Notes under the pieces: model-generated | Database searches by the model: none | What the model saw: only the letters and a program-made list of their open reading frames with translations | Told to the model about the DNA's origin: nothing | In this document: positions 1-5,161 of the stretch, piece by piece | Layout of the letters: the number at the start of each line of letters is the position of its first letter | Numbering within the stretch: the stretch's first letter is position 1 | NCBI GenBank assembly: GCA_026986305.1 | Contig: JALSOU010000016.1 | Location: 1 to 5,161 of the forward strand | Origin: Thermoplasmata archaeon | Lineage (GTDB): Archaea > Thermoplasmatota > Thermoplasmata > WALJ01 | Direction of reading: 5' to 3' | Length of the DNA: 5,161 nt | Translations under genes and position numbers: made by a program

Positions 1-462
1 CTTTCTCTGCCTTAGAAACTCCCAGATAACGGTTCCGCCGCCTTCAACCATGAGGATTTTCACACCTCTTTTTTCAAGCTCGCTTAGAACGCAATCTAGA
101 TCTATCAGACCATGGTTTTCAGGGCATTTCACAAGCTCAGCATTGCCGTATCTCCCATCCTTTATTCCATTGAAAATAATCGTCGGAGCCATATCGTTGA
201 GAACCATTGCATTTTTCGGAGTCCTCAGTTTTGTATCTAGAACCACCCTAATTGGATTTTTTCCCACAGCGTATTCCTTTTTTACAGTGAGCTTCGGATC
301 ATCAGAAATTATGGTGCCTACACCTACAAGTACGGCATCCACAGAAGCCCTCAATCTATGAACCCGCCCCATATCCTCTTCGCTGGATATTCTGGTCTGC
401 CTTCTTATGGGAAGGGCAATCTTACCGTCAACAGAGGCAGCGCAGTTGATTATGACCTTCAC
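1..462 (-). CDS. rib7: Archaeal-type 2,5-diamino-6-ribosylamino-pyrimidinone 5'-phosphate reductase (partial, C-terminus off window)
   Basis: This gene reads from a GTG at 462-460 down to the window edge, giving 154 residues; the family usually has about 215-230, so roughly the last third is missing. The translation shows the RibD C-terminal (dihydrofolate reductase-like) fold signatures in order: an N-terminal strand followed by ASVDGKIA (residues 9-16), HRLRASVDAVLVGVGT (36-51) with SDDPKL just after, NPIRVVLD near residue 70, and the nucleotide-binding MVEGGGTV close to the cut. In archaea and fungi this enzyme reduces the ribosylamino pyrimidine of riboflavin synthesis to the ribitylamino form with NAD(P)H before deamination. 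Its product line feeds FMN/FAD, and in F420-making archaea also deazaflavin. There is no separate deaminase domain at the N-terminus, unlike bacterial RibD. The GTG start fits the conserved N-terminus exactly. No Shine-Dalgarno sequence precedes it (the upstream bases are TTTTTTGTCCC), suggesting a leaderless or nearly leaderless transcript. It lies 37 bases after the flavoprotein gene on the same strand but looks like a separate unit. The family assignment is firm. Confidence 0.9.
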   Translation of the reverse strand, partial: MKVIINCAASVDGKIALPIRRQTRISSEEDMGRVHRLRASVDAVLVGVGTIISDDPKLTVKKEYAVGKNPIRVVLDTKLRTPKNAMVLNDMAPTIIFNGIKDGRYGNAELVKCPENHGLIDLDCVLSELEKRGVKILMVEGGGTVIWEFLRQRK

Positions 463-467
463 GGGAC

Positions 468-478
468 AAAAAAGGAAA
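468..478 (-). terminator. T-rich tract after the hdr-sdh operon
   Basis: On the minus strand the 37-base gap between the flavoprotein stop and rib7 contains TTTCCTTTTTT. Archaeal intrinsic termination depends mainly on oligo-T runs without a required hairpin, so this could end the hdr-sdh transcript. It could equally be ordinary AT-rich leader of rib7. I see no convincing stem in front of it. Confidence 0.35.
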
Positions 479-483
479 CAGGG

Positions 484-494
484 TTAAAAGTTAA
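484..494 (-). promoter_or_regulatory. TATA-like element, candidate rib7 promoter
   Basis: The minus strand reads TTAACTTTTAA here. Its TTTTAA part (489-484) ends about 22 bases before the rib7 GTG, so its centre sits about 25 bases upstream, close to the distance expected between an archaeal box A and the transcription start of a leaderless mRNA. The lack of a Shine-Dalgarno sequence before rib7 agrees with this. I see no clear purine-rich BRE, so the call is tentative. Confidence 0.35.
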
Positions 495-499
495 TCGGT

Positions 500-2149
500 T
501 TAGAATATGTCCAGCATCCTTGCCAGCACCTTTTCGCCCCGGTAATCTGGCAGGAGCATGGGGGAGCGCCTTTCCTTCGGAACCTTTGCCTTCTCAAGCT
601 CCTTGATATAGCTGTCCACATGCTTCAGATTCAGTCCGGTTGGTTTGGAGCGCTTAGATGCGAATTTGGCTGCGCTTATACCTGCCCTTCTGCCAAAGAC
701 ATTGTAGTCCAGCAGGGAATTGCCCATCAGCCTGTTCTTTCCGTGCACTCCTCCTTCCACCTCTCCGCCTGCGAAGAGGCCGTTCACGGAGGTCCTAGAT
801 TCAGCATCGATCTCAACACCGCCGTTCTGATAGTGCAGGGTCGGGAACACTAGAATAGGATCTTTGGTCATGTCTATTCCGAAGCGCTTGTACATGCGGT
901 ACATTGCATCAAGATTCCTCTTTATGGCTCCCTCGCCTTCAATCTCCTCTATCATCGGTGAGTCAAGCCATATTCCTTTCATTCCTGTTGGGGTTTCCAC
1001 GCAGTTTCCTCTCGCACATTCCCTTATGAAAGATGCAGCCTCAACATCTCTAGGTTCCATGGGAAACACGAAGAGCTCTCCGTTTTTGTTCACAGGCTGA
1101 GCTCCCATTCCTCTGACCTTCTCTGTTATCAATAGACCTACGATCTGCTCCGGATACGCCGCACCTGTCGGATGGTACTGCACAGTATCCAGATCTCTGA
1201 GCTTGGCTCCTGCCCTATATGCCATCACAAGGCCGTCAGCTGTGGCACCATAGTGGTTCGTGGTTGGAAATCCCTGTATGTGCAACCTTCCAAATCCTCC
1301 AGTTGCCAGCACCGTGGCTTTCGCTCTAACAACATAGTACTGCTCAGTTTCCATGTTAAACAATACCGCACCAGCGACATTTCCCTCAGAATCCTTTAAC
1401 AGCTCAACAGCTGGGGTGAATTCCAGAACAGGGATCTCCCTGTTACGGAACTCGTCCCTTATGACCCTCATTATCTCCATTCCTGTGTAGTCCTTTGCAG
1501 AGTGCAGCCTGAACCTAGAAGTCCCACCCCCTGGCCTCTCAACATAGCTTCCATCAGGGTTCCTGTCGTACTGGACCCCAAGCTCTTCATGCCATTTCAG
1601 TATGAAAGGCGCATCTTTCACTAAGGCTTCAACAAGCTCAGGCTTGTTTGCGAAATGCCCTCCGCCCATGACATCAAGGTAATGTATTGCAGGGCTATCC
1701 TCTGGTCTATCTGCGGCCTGAATTCCTCCCTGAGCCATCATTGAATTGGCATCTCCATGCCTTAGCTTGGTGGCCATCAGAATGTTCTCCGCAGGCACTC
1801 CGTTTTCATTTGCCCAGAGGGCTGCAACTGTGCCTGCGCCACCTCCACCGATTATGAGCAGGTCAACATCGTAATCTATTGTTTTCAGATCTATCTCTTT
1901 GGGGTCTATGAGCGGGTATGCTTCCAGAAGGTCAACTACCTCATGAGGTGCAAGATCGCCTTTATTTGGACCAACCTTAACAGCCCTTTTCTTGTCAGGT
2001 TTGTAATCAGGGTGATACTTGTTGAGGACTTCCTCCCTCTCTTCCAGAGACATTGGAGGAAAGCTCTTCTTCATCCTTTCATCCCTGGTTTTTTCAACCA
2101 TCTCTATGGACTCGCGCATCTCCTCAGTGTATCCTCCGATGAGCTTCAT
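500..2149 (-). CDS. sdhA: Fumarate reductase/succinate dehydrogenase-type flavoprotein (TfrA/SdhA family) with N-terminal extension
   Basis: A 549-residue FAD protein that interconverts fumarate and succinate in its family. Residues 1-93 are a charged extension not usual in SdhA, FrdA or TfrA. The Rossmann motif GGGGAG lies at 101-106 after DVDLLII. Active-site residues of the FrdA family are all visible: H326 in YHPTG, T342 and E343 in LITEK, the proton-shuttle arginine R367 in EPRDVEA, H439 in HYQNGG, and R473 in HGKNRLMGNSL. This argues for genuine fumarate/succinate chemistry rather than aspartate oxidase or APS reductase. The histidine that carries covalent FAD in SdhA/FrdA aligns with N135, ahead of MAQGG, so FAD is probably held noncovalently. 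There is no signal peptide, so it is cytoplasmic. Its ATG overlaps the preceding sdhB stop as ATGA, and GGAGGTGA (2164-2157) lies 7 bases before it, so the start is secure. The partner is the upstream iron-sulfur protein. The operon context with HdrABC suggests a thiol- or bifurcation-linked, anchor-free fumarate reductase. The direction in vivo is inferred. Confidence 0.88.
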   Translation of the reverse strand: MKLIGGYTEEMRESIEMVEKTRDERMKKSFPPMSLEEREEVLNKYHPDYKPDKKRAVKVGPNKGDLAPHEVVDLLEAYPLIDPKEIDLKTIDYDVDLLIIGGGGAGTVAALWANENGVPAENILMATKLRHGDANSMMAQGGIQAADRPEDSPAIHYLDVMGGGHFANKPELVEALVKDAPFILKWHEELGVQYDRNPDGSYVERPGGGTSRFRLHSAKDYTGMEIMRVIRDEFRNREIPVLEFTPAVELLKDSEGNVAGAVLFNMETEQYYVVRAKATVLATGGFGRLHIQGFPTTNHYGATADGLVMAYRAGAKLRDLDTVQYHPTGAAYPEQIVGLLITEKVRGMGAQPVNKNGELFVFPMEPRDVEAASFIRECARGNCVETPTGMKGIWLDSPMIEEIEGEGAIKRNLDAMYRMYKRFGIDMTKDPILVFPTLHYQNGGVEIDAESRTSVNGLFAGGEVEGGVHGKNRLMGNSLLDYNVFGRRAGISAAKFASKRSKPTGLNLKHVDSYIKELEKAKVPKERRSPMLLPDYRGEKVLARMLDIF

Positions 2150-2853
2150 TCGTCACTCACCTCCCCTCTAGGAATCTTCTCTATGTCCCTCTGGACATAA
2201 GCGCTCTTCAATTCATCTATGCTCATGTTCTTCAACCTCTCTATCTCTTCATCAAATTTGCCCTCTTCAATCTCTTTAAGCCTCTTTTCCAGATGCTCTG
2301 GAACTTTAAGCTGATACTTTCCGTATATCCTTCTGGCAAGCTGTGCAACATGGTAATGTGTTATCTCAGCGGGGCATCTGGCAGTACAGAGACCGCACTG
2401 TATGCAATCGAATGAGAGTTCTGAGACCTGCCTGTAATCCCCTCTTATCGCAGCCTGAATATAGTACATCACATCCAGTTCCTGCGGGCATGCCTTTGTA
2501 CATGTGTTGCACGACACACATCTATTTATCTCTGGATAATACTCAGAAAGCACATTCTTTTCAGGATCAAGCTCGTTTATGTTATACTCCTTCCTGTTTG
2601 CAGGCACAAACGGTAGCTGAGCAAGGTACATGCCATCCTCAGCGGTTGTCTGGCATGCCAGAGCGGTCCTGAACTTATACTCTCCCTTCTTTCTATACAC
2701 CGTGGCACAGGCTCCGCAGAATCCTGCCCTGCATCCGGACCCTCTTATGAACCTGTAGCCAGCGTATTCCATGGCCTTCATTATTGTCAGGCCAAAAGGC
2801 ACCTGATATGCCTTTCCCATTATGTATACTGTGATCATCTTTTCTTCTGACAT
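2146..2853 (-). CDS. sdhB: SdhB/TfrB-type iron-sulfur protein (2Fe-2S plus two 4Fe-4S), no CCG domain
   Basis: A 235-residue electron-transfer subunit expected to wire the flavoprotein to HdrB/HdrC. The N-terminal plant-type ferredoxin domain has 2Fe-2S ligands C41, C46, C49 and C67 (C-x4-C-x2-C pattern). The C-terminal helical ferredoxin domain has two full motifs, C112/C115/C118/C122-P and C150/C153/C156/C160-P. Classical SdhB/FrdB has a 3Fe-4S second cluster next to quinone; here the spacing is that of an ordinary 4Fe-4S site, fitting a soluble, non-quinone enzyme. Methanogen TfrB (about 490 residues) carries HdrB-like CCG domains after this part. Here the protein stops after a charged helical tail (about 183-226), and the CCG function sits in the separate upstream hdrB. 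The ATG at 2853 has GGAGGG (2865-2860) six bases upstream and lies 2 bases after the hdrB stop. The gene ends in an ATGA overlap with sdhA. No transmembrane segment is present. The family is firm; the exact partner arrangement is inferred. Confidence 0.88.
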   Translation of the reverse strand: MSEEKMITVYIMGKAYQVPFGLTIMKAMEYAGYRFIRGSGCRAGFCGACATVYRKKGEYKFRTALACQTTAEDGMYLAQLPFVPANRKEYNINELDPEKNVLSEYYPEINRCVSCNTCTKACPQELDVMYYIQAAIRGDYRQVSELSFDCIQCGLCTARCPAEITHYHVAQLARRIYGKYQLKVPEHLEKRLKEIEEGKFDEEIERLKNMSIDELKSAYVQRDIEKIPRGEVSDE

Positions 2854-2855
2854 TT

Positions 2856-3758
2856 TTAGCCCTCCAGAAATCCGCGCTCCCTCAGCAGAGGACGCGGGTC
2901 TATATAGTTTCCATCAAACCCTGTTTCGCTCTCCATTCCCATGGCCAGAGCCATGAGTTGGGTAAAGTAGAGGACAGGCATGTGCTCAAAGTCAGGATGG
3001 ATCTTCTTAGTCAGCTCCTGACGGTTATCAAGGTTGAAAGCACATAGGGGGCAGCTGGTTATTATGAGGTCTGCGCCGCGCTCTCTGGCAGCGTTTATTA
3101 TCTTATATGCCCTCTCAGCAACCAGCTCCTTGTTTCCACCAACAGTGTGATATGATCCGCAGCACAGCGATTTGTATGGATTATCGACAACCTCAGCTCC
3201 CAGAGATTCTATGAACTTCTCCATTATGCTCGGAGCTTCAGGGTCATCTATTCCAACGCCTCTGGGCCTCAGTAGAGTGCAGCCGTAATAAGCCGAGACT
3301 TTCAGACCTTTCAGTGGCTTTTTCACCCTCTCCTTAACCTTGTAAAAGCCTATGTCCCTTAGTATCTCAAGGAAGTGCATCACCTTCACGCTTCCGTCGT
3401 AGTCCCGCTCCTCGTCCATGAAGCTGTTTATGGTCTCAAGGAACTTCGGGTCCTCCTTCACCCTTTTATTTGACCTTCTCAGCACATTGAAGCACATGGA
3501 GCAGAAGACTATGAGGCGCTTTTCATCGTTCACAAGCCCTTCTTCGTTCATCTCTATGACTCTGATTAGATTTCTTATGGGAGCGACATGGTGCATCACA
3601 TCATCTGCCGTCAGAGAGGAGACAGCGCCGCAGCAGTTCCACTTCGGAATCTCCACCAGCTCTATGTCCATGGCTCTGGCGGAGGCTATCGCAGATATCT
3701 CAAAGTTCTTGGCAGCCTGTTTCAGAGTGCAACCTGGATAATATGGGAACTTCTTCGT
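2856..3758 (-). CDS. hdrB: Heterodisulfide reductase subunit B (two CCG domains), apparent ACG start
   Basis: HdrB carries the noncubane 4Fe-4S clusters that reduce a disulfide such as CoM-S-S-CoB. Read from the ACG at 3758-3756, the product is 300 residues, the usual HdrB length. Both CCG motifs are complete: C10, C42-C43, C86/C89, then C160, C199-C200, C236/C239. The gap from C10 to C42 is exactly 31 residues, as the motif requires. The first ATG (3671) would remove residues 1-29, including C10, and has no Shine-Dalgarno sequence. In contrast, GGGG of GGGGTGAT (3769-3762) lies 7 bases before the ACG, matching the spacing in the neighbouring genes. The N-terminus then reads (M)KKFPYYPGCTL, a typical HdrB beginning. 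No ATG, GTG or TTG occurs in frame between the upstream stop and 3671. So this is a non-AUG start, a T-to-C change (base 3757 on the plus strand), or a nearby indel. It starts 4 bases after the hdrC stop and ends 2 bases before sdhB. Function is well supported; the start is uncertain. Confidence 0.85.
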   Translation of the reverse strand, partial: TKKFPYYPGCTLKQAAKNFEISAIASARAMDIELVEIPKWNCCGAVSSLTADDVMHHVAPIRNLIRVIEMNEEGLVNDEKRLIVFCSMCFNVLRRSNKRVKEDPKFLETINSFMDEERDYDGSVKVMHFLEILRDIGFYKVKERVKKPLKGLKVSAYYGCTLLRPRGVGIDDPEAPSIMEKFIESLGAEVVDNPYKSLCCGSYHTVGGNKELVAERAYKIINAARERGADLIITSCPLCAFNLDNRQELTKKIHPDFEHMPVLYFTQLMALAMGMESETGFDGNYIDPRPLLRERGFLEG

Positions 3759-3761
3759 TTT

Positions 3762-3769
3762 ATCACCCC
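3762..3769 (-). promoter_or_regulatory. Shine-Dalgarno sequence deciding the hdrB start
   Basis: The minus strand reads GGGGTGAT, close to GGAGGTGAT, the complement of the archaeal 16S 3' end. It overlaps the hdrC stop codon. Seven bases separate GGGG from the ACG at 3758-3756, the same distance as in the other genes of the operon (6-7 bases). It therefore points to translation starting at 3758, not at the ATG at 3671. Confidence 0.6.
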
Positions 3770-4164
3770 GTGTACTTCCTCATAGCGCTCACAAGTGCTA
3801 TGGCAGGTAGCTCCTCTGCCTCTTCTTTCAGCTCATCTATTTTCAGGTAATCCTGGTTCTTTCTGAGTTTTATCTGCCTCAGAGCCTCAGCGACCTTTGC
3901 TAGGTCTATGCCTCTGGGGCATCTGACGGTGCATGAGAAGCATGAGGCACAGTACCATATGGCTCTGGTTTCAAGAACGAACTCATCTCCAAGCTGTGTG
4001 TATCTCATTATGCTGGCAGGGGTTATATCCATATCCTCAGCCATGGGACAGCTGGTTGTGCATATTCCGCACTGCTCGCAGAGGGTTATCACCTCTCCGC
4101 TTATCTCCGAGGCGAGCCTCAGGAGATCTATATTTCTATCTTTTATAATTATTGTTTCTGTCAT
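3763..4164 (-). CDS. hdrC: Heterodisulfide reductase subunit C (two 4Fe-4S clusters), short form
   Basis: A 133-residue protein that passes electrons from HdrA to HdrB. It is a helical ferredoxin-like domain with two complete cluster motifs, C29/C32/C35/C39-P and C72/C75/C78/C82-P. The residues around them (SGEVITLCEQCGICTTSCP and IWYCASCFSCTVRCPRGID) are typical of HdrC. It is shorter than the methanogen HdrC as I know it (about 180 residues); the C-terminal stretch after residue 85 is a charged helical region ending in MRKYTG. The start overlaps the hdrA stop as ATGA, and GGGAGG (4176-4171) lies six bases upstream, so the start is secure. No membrane segment is present, so this is the soluble HdrABC type rather than part of HdrDE. 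Paralogous glycolate oxidase or lactate utilisation proteins share the fold, but the neighbours settle the call. Confidence 0.92.
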   Translation of the reverse strand: MTETIIIKDRNIDLLRLASEISGEVITLCEQCGICTTSCPMAEDMDITPASIMRYTQLGDEFVLETRAIWYCASCFSCTVRCPRGIDLAKVAEALRQIKLRKNQDYLKIDELKEEAEELPAIALVSAMRKYTG

Positions 4165-5161
4165 ATCATTCCTCCCAGTTTCTTCCTCTTTTCCTCGGGT
4201 ATGGGGCCAAGCTCCTTGGCTGTTCTGGAGAGCTTCTTCGTAAGGTTTGCGAAGCGTGTGTACATAACTGTAACGAAGGGTGAATATTCAATCCTCTCAG
4301 GCTCTATTCCAGCGCTCTCCAGCACCTTCTTTGCCTCTTCTATGTGCCTCTTTATCACCTCATTTGTTCCCGGGAATGGAGACACGGCGGGCTCGCATTC
4401 TCCAAGGAATATGGCATCTGCGCCCAGCTCAAATGCCTTAAGCATCATCTTTGGCGTCACCCTGCTGCTTGAAGGCACCCTTATTATGTAGACATCAGAG
4501 GGATAGGTGATTTTTGAGGTACCGACACCATCTGCTAGAGTATATGTGCACATGTCATCTGCAAAGAGGAGCATTCTGCTCTCCCCTTCCTTCTTGTCTA
4601 GAAGTGCGGCCTCAATCTCAGCCATGAGTTCAGCATTGGTGAATACCCTGAGGTCAAGAGCGTCCTTCGGACAGGATGATATGCATGAACCGCAGCCCTT
4701 ACACACAGCCGTGTTTATCTCAGCAATTCCGCCGGATATCTTTATGGCGTCAGCAGGGCAGGCGCTCACGCACTCGCCGCAGCCATCGCACAGATCCTCA
4801 TGCACGAATGCCTTTATCGGGCTCAGCTCATACTCTCCTTTGTTCATCATCCTCATGGCTCTGGCAGCAGCCCCACTAGCCTGAGCTACGGTGTCAGGTA
4901 TGTCCTTGGGTCCCTGAGCTGTTCCAGCCACGAAGACACCATCTATCGGGGTATCCACAGGCCGGAATTTCGGATGCGCCTCCTTTATGAATCCGTCTGA
5001 GCTTAGAGGAATCTTGAGGATCTTGGCGATCTTCTTTGTTCCCTCGCTTGGCTCCAGACCAACTGAGAGAACCACGAGATCAAACTCCTTAGTGATTATC
5101 TTTCTGGTGAGCGTGTCTTCAACCCTCATTATTATCTTCTTGTTCTTCGGGTTTTCCATGA
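4161..5161 (-). CDS. hdrA: Heterodisulfide reductase subunit A fused to an MvhD-like domain (partial, N-terminus off window)
   Basis: This is the C-terminal 330 or so residues of HdrA, the FAD subunit that can bifurcate electrons between ferredoxin and a disulfide. The frame stays open to the right edge. The first ATG (5159) is internal, because the N-terminal ferredoxin segment and most of the FAD domain should lie upstream. Counting from that ATG: the end of the thioredoxin reductase-like FAD domain has LVVLSVGLEPSEG (28-40) and DGVFVAGTAQGPKDIPDT (73-90). Two 4Fe-4S motifs follow, C124/C127/C130/C134-P and C153/C156/C159/C163-P. From about 195 to 320 lies an MvhD-like domain with IIRVPSSSR, KAFELGADAIFLGE and GIEPERI. 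In MvhD several cysteines bind a 2Fe-2S cluster that receives electrons from hydrogenase or formate dehydrogenase. Here only C204 and C255 remain, and other positions are Ala, Asp or Ser. HdrA-MvhD fusions are known; the lost ligands are the oddity. It ends in TGA overlapping the hdrC ATG. Confidence 0.92.
   Translation of the reverse strand, partial: MENPKNKKIIMRVEDTLTRKIITKEFDLVVLSVGLEPSEGTKKIAKILKIPLSSDGFIKEAHPKFRPVDTPIDGVFVAGTAQGPKDIPDTVAQASGAAARAMRMMNKGEYELSPIKAFVHEDLCDGCGECVSACPADAIKISGGIAEINTAVCKGCGSCISSCPKDALDLRVFTNAELMAEIEAALLDKKEGESRMLLFADDMCTYTLADGVGTSKITYPSDVYIIRVPSSSRVTPKMMLKAFELGADAIFLGECEPAVSPFPGTNEVIKRHIEEAKKVLESAGIEPERIEYSPFVTVMYTRFANLTKKLSRTAKELGPIPEEKRKKLGGMI

Noticed and set aside
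50..361. Plus-strand open frames over rib7 and elsewhere in the window
   Set aside because: They lie opposite genes with clear family signatures, have no recognisable domains, and follow from the codon pattern of the minus-strand genes.
500..2149. L-aspartate oxidase or adenylylsulfate reductase as the identity of the flavoprotein
   Set aside because: The full fumarate reductase residue set, including HYQNGG and HGKNRLMGNSL, together with the adjacent SdhB-like subunit, favours the SdhA/TfrA family; no AprB-like gene is present.
2856..3671. hdrB starting at the ATG at 3671 (271 residues)
   Set aside because: It would drop the first cysteine of the N-terminal CCG motif and the conserved PGC region, has no Shine-Dalgarno sequence, and would leave an untypical 91-base gap after hdrC.
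3764..3766. GTG overlapping the hdrC stop as an hdrB start
   Set aside because: In the given sequence it is not in the hdrB frame and soon meets a TGA, and the nearest purine-rich site (GAGG) is about 11 bases away. It stays possible only if a base is missing from the A-run at 3758-3761.
5157..5159. ATG near the right edge as the true start of hdrA
   Set aside because: It falls inside the FAD domain, the frame remains open to the edge, and HdrA proteins need several hundred more residues upstream.
1..5161. tRNA, rRNA, CRISPR arrays, insertion sequences, long direct or inverted repeats
   Set aside because: Coding sequence fills nearly the whole window and the only gap longer than a few bases is 463-499; I saw no repeat array, transposase or RNA gene signature.

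Overview
The window is a densely packed, single-direction gene block. Every supported gene lies on the minus strand, so the biological reading order runs from high to low coordinates. The order is hdrA (C-terminal part only, entering at the right edge), hdrC, hdrB, an SdhB/TfrB-type iron-sulfur protein gene, an SdhA/TfrA-type flavoprotein gene, then a short intergenic gap, and finally rib7 (cut by the left edge). The host is most likely an anaerobic archaeon. The riboflavin reductase is of the archaeal/fungal pathway type, the Hdr subunits are of the cytosolic HdrABC kind known from methanogens and other anaerobes, and AGA/AGG and ATA codons are frequent. No lineage can be fixed from this window.

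From about 5161 to 500 the five genes form one evident operon. hdrA/hdrC and sdhB/sdhA overlap by ATGA, and hdrC/hdrB and hdrB/sdhB are separated by 2 to 4 bases. Good Shine-Dalgarno sequences precede hdrC, hdrB, sdhB and sdhA. Together they encode a soluble redox assembly: HdrA (FAD, two ferredoxin-type clusters, an MvhD-like C-terminal domain), HdrC (two 4Fe-4S clusters), HdrB (two complete CCG motifs for noncubane clusters), a 2Fe-2S plus two 4Fe-4S protein, and a flavoprotein with a complete fumarate reductase/succinate dehydrogenase active site. No membrane anchor is present. The most economical inference is a heterodisulfide reductase-linked, cytoplasmic fumarate reductase. It resembles methanogen thiol:fumarate reductase TfrAB, but the TfrB role is split over a short SdhB-like protein and a separate HdrB, and HdrA is added as a potential flavin-based bifurcation module.

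Three details deserve attention. (1) hdrB has no ATG, GTG or TTG for its full-length form. The family N-terminus, including the first cluster-ligating cysteine, is encoded upstream of the first ATG and begins with an ACG codon placed correctly behind a Shine-Dalgarno sequence. (2) The MvhD-like domain fused to HdrA keeps its fold signature but has lost most of the cysteines that hold the 2Fe-2S cluster in MvhD. (3) The flavoprotein has an unusual N-terminal extension of about 95 residues and lacks the histidine that binds FAD covalently in classical enzymes.

After the flavoprotein stop there is a 37-base gap with a T-rich tract and an AT-rich TATA-like element, spaced to suit a nearly leaderless rib7 transcript. 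No RNA genes, mobile elements, CRISPR arrays or long repeats were seen.
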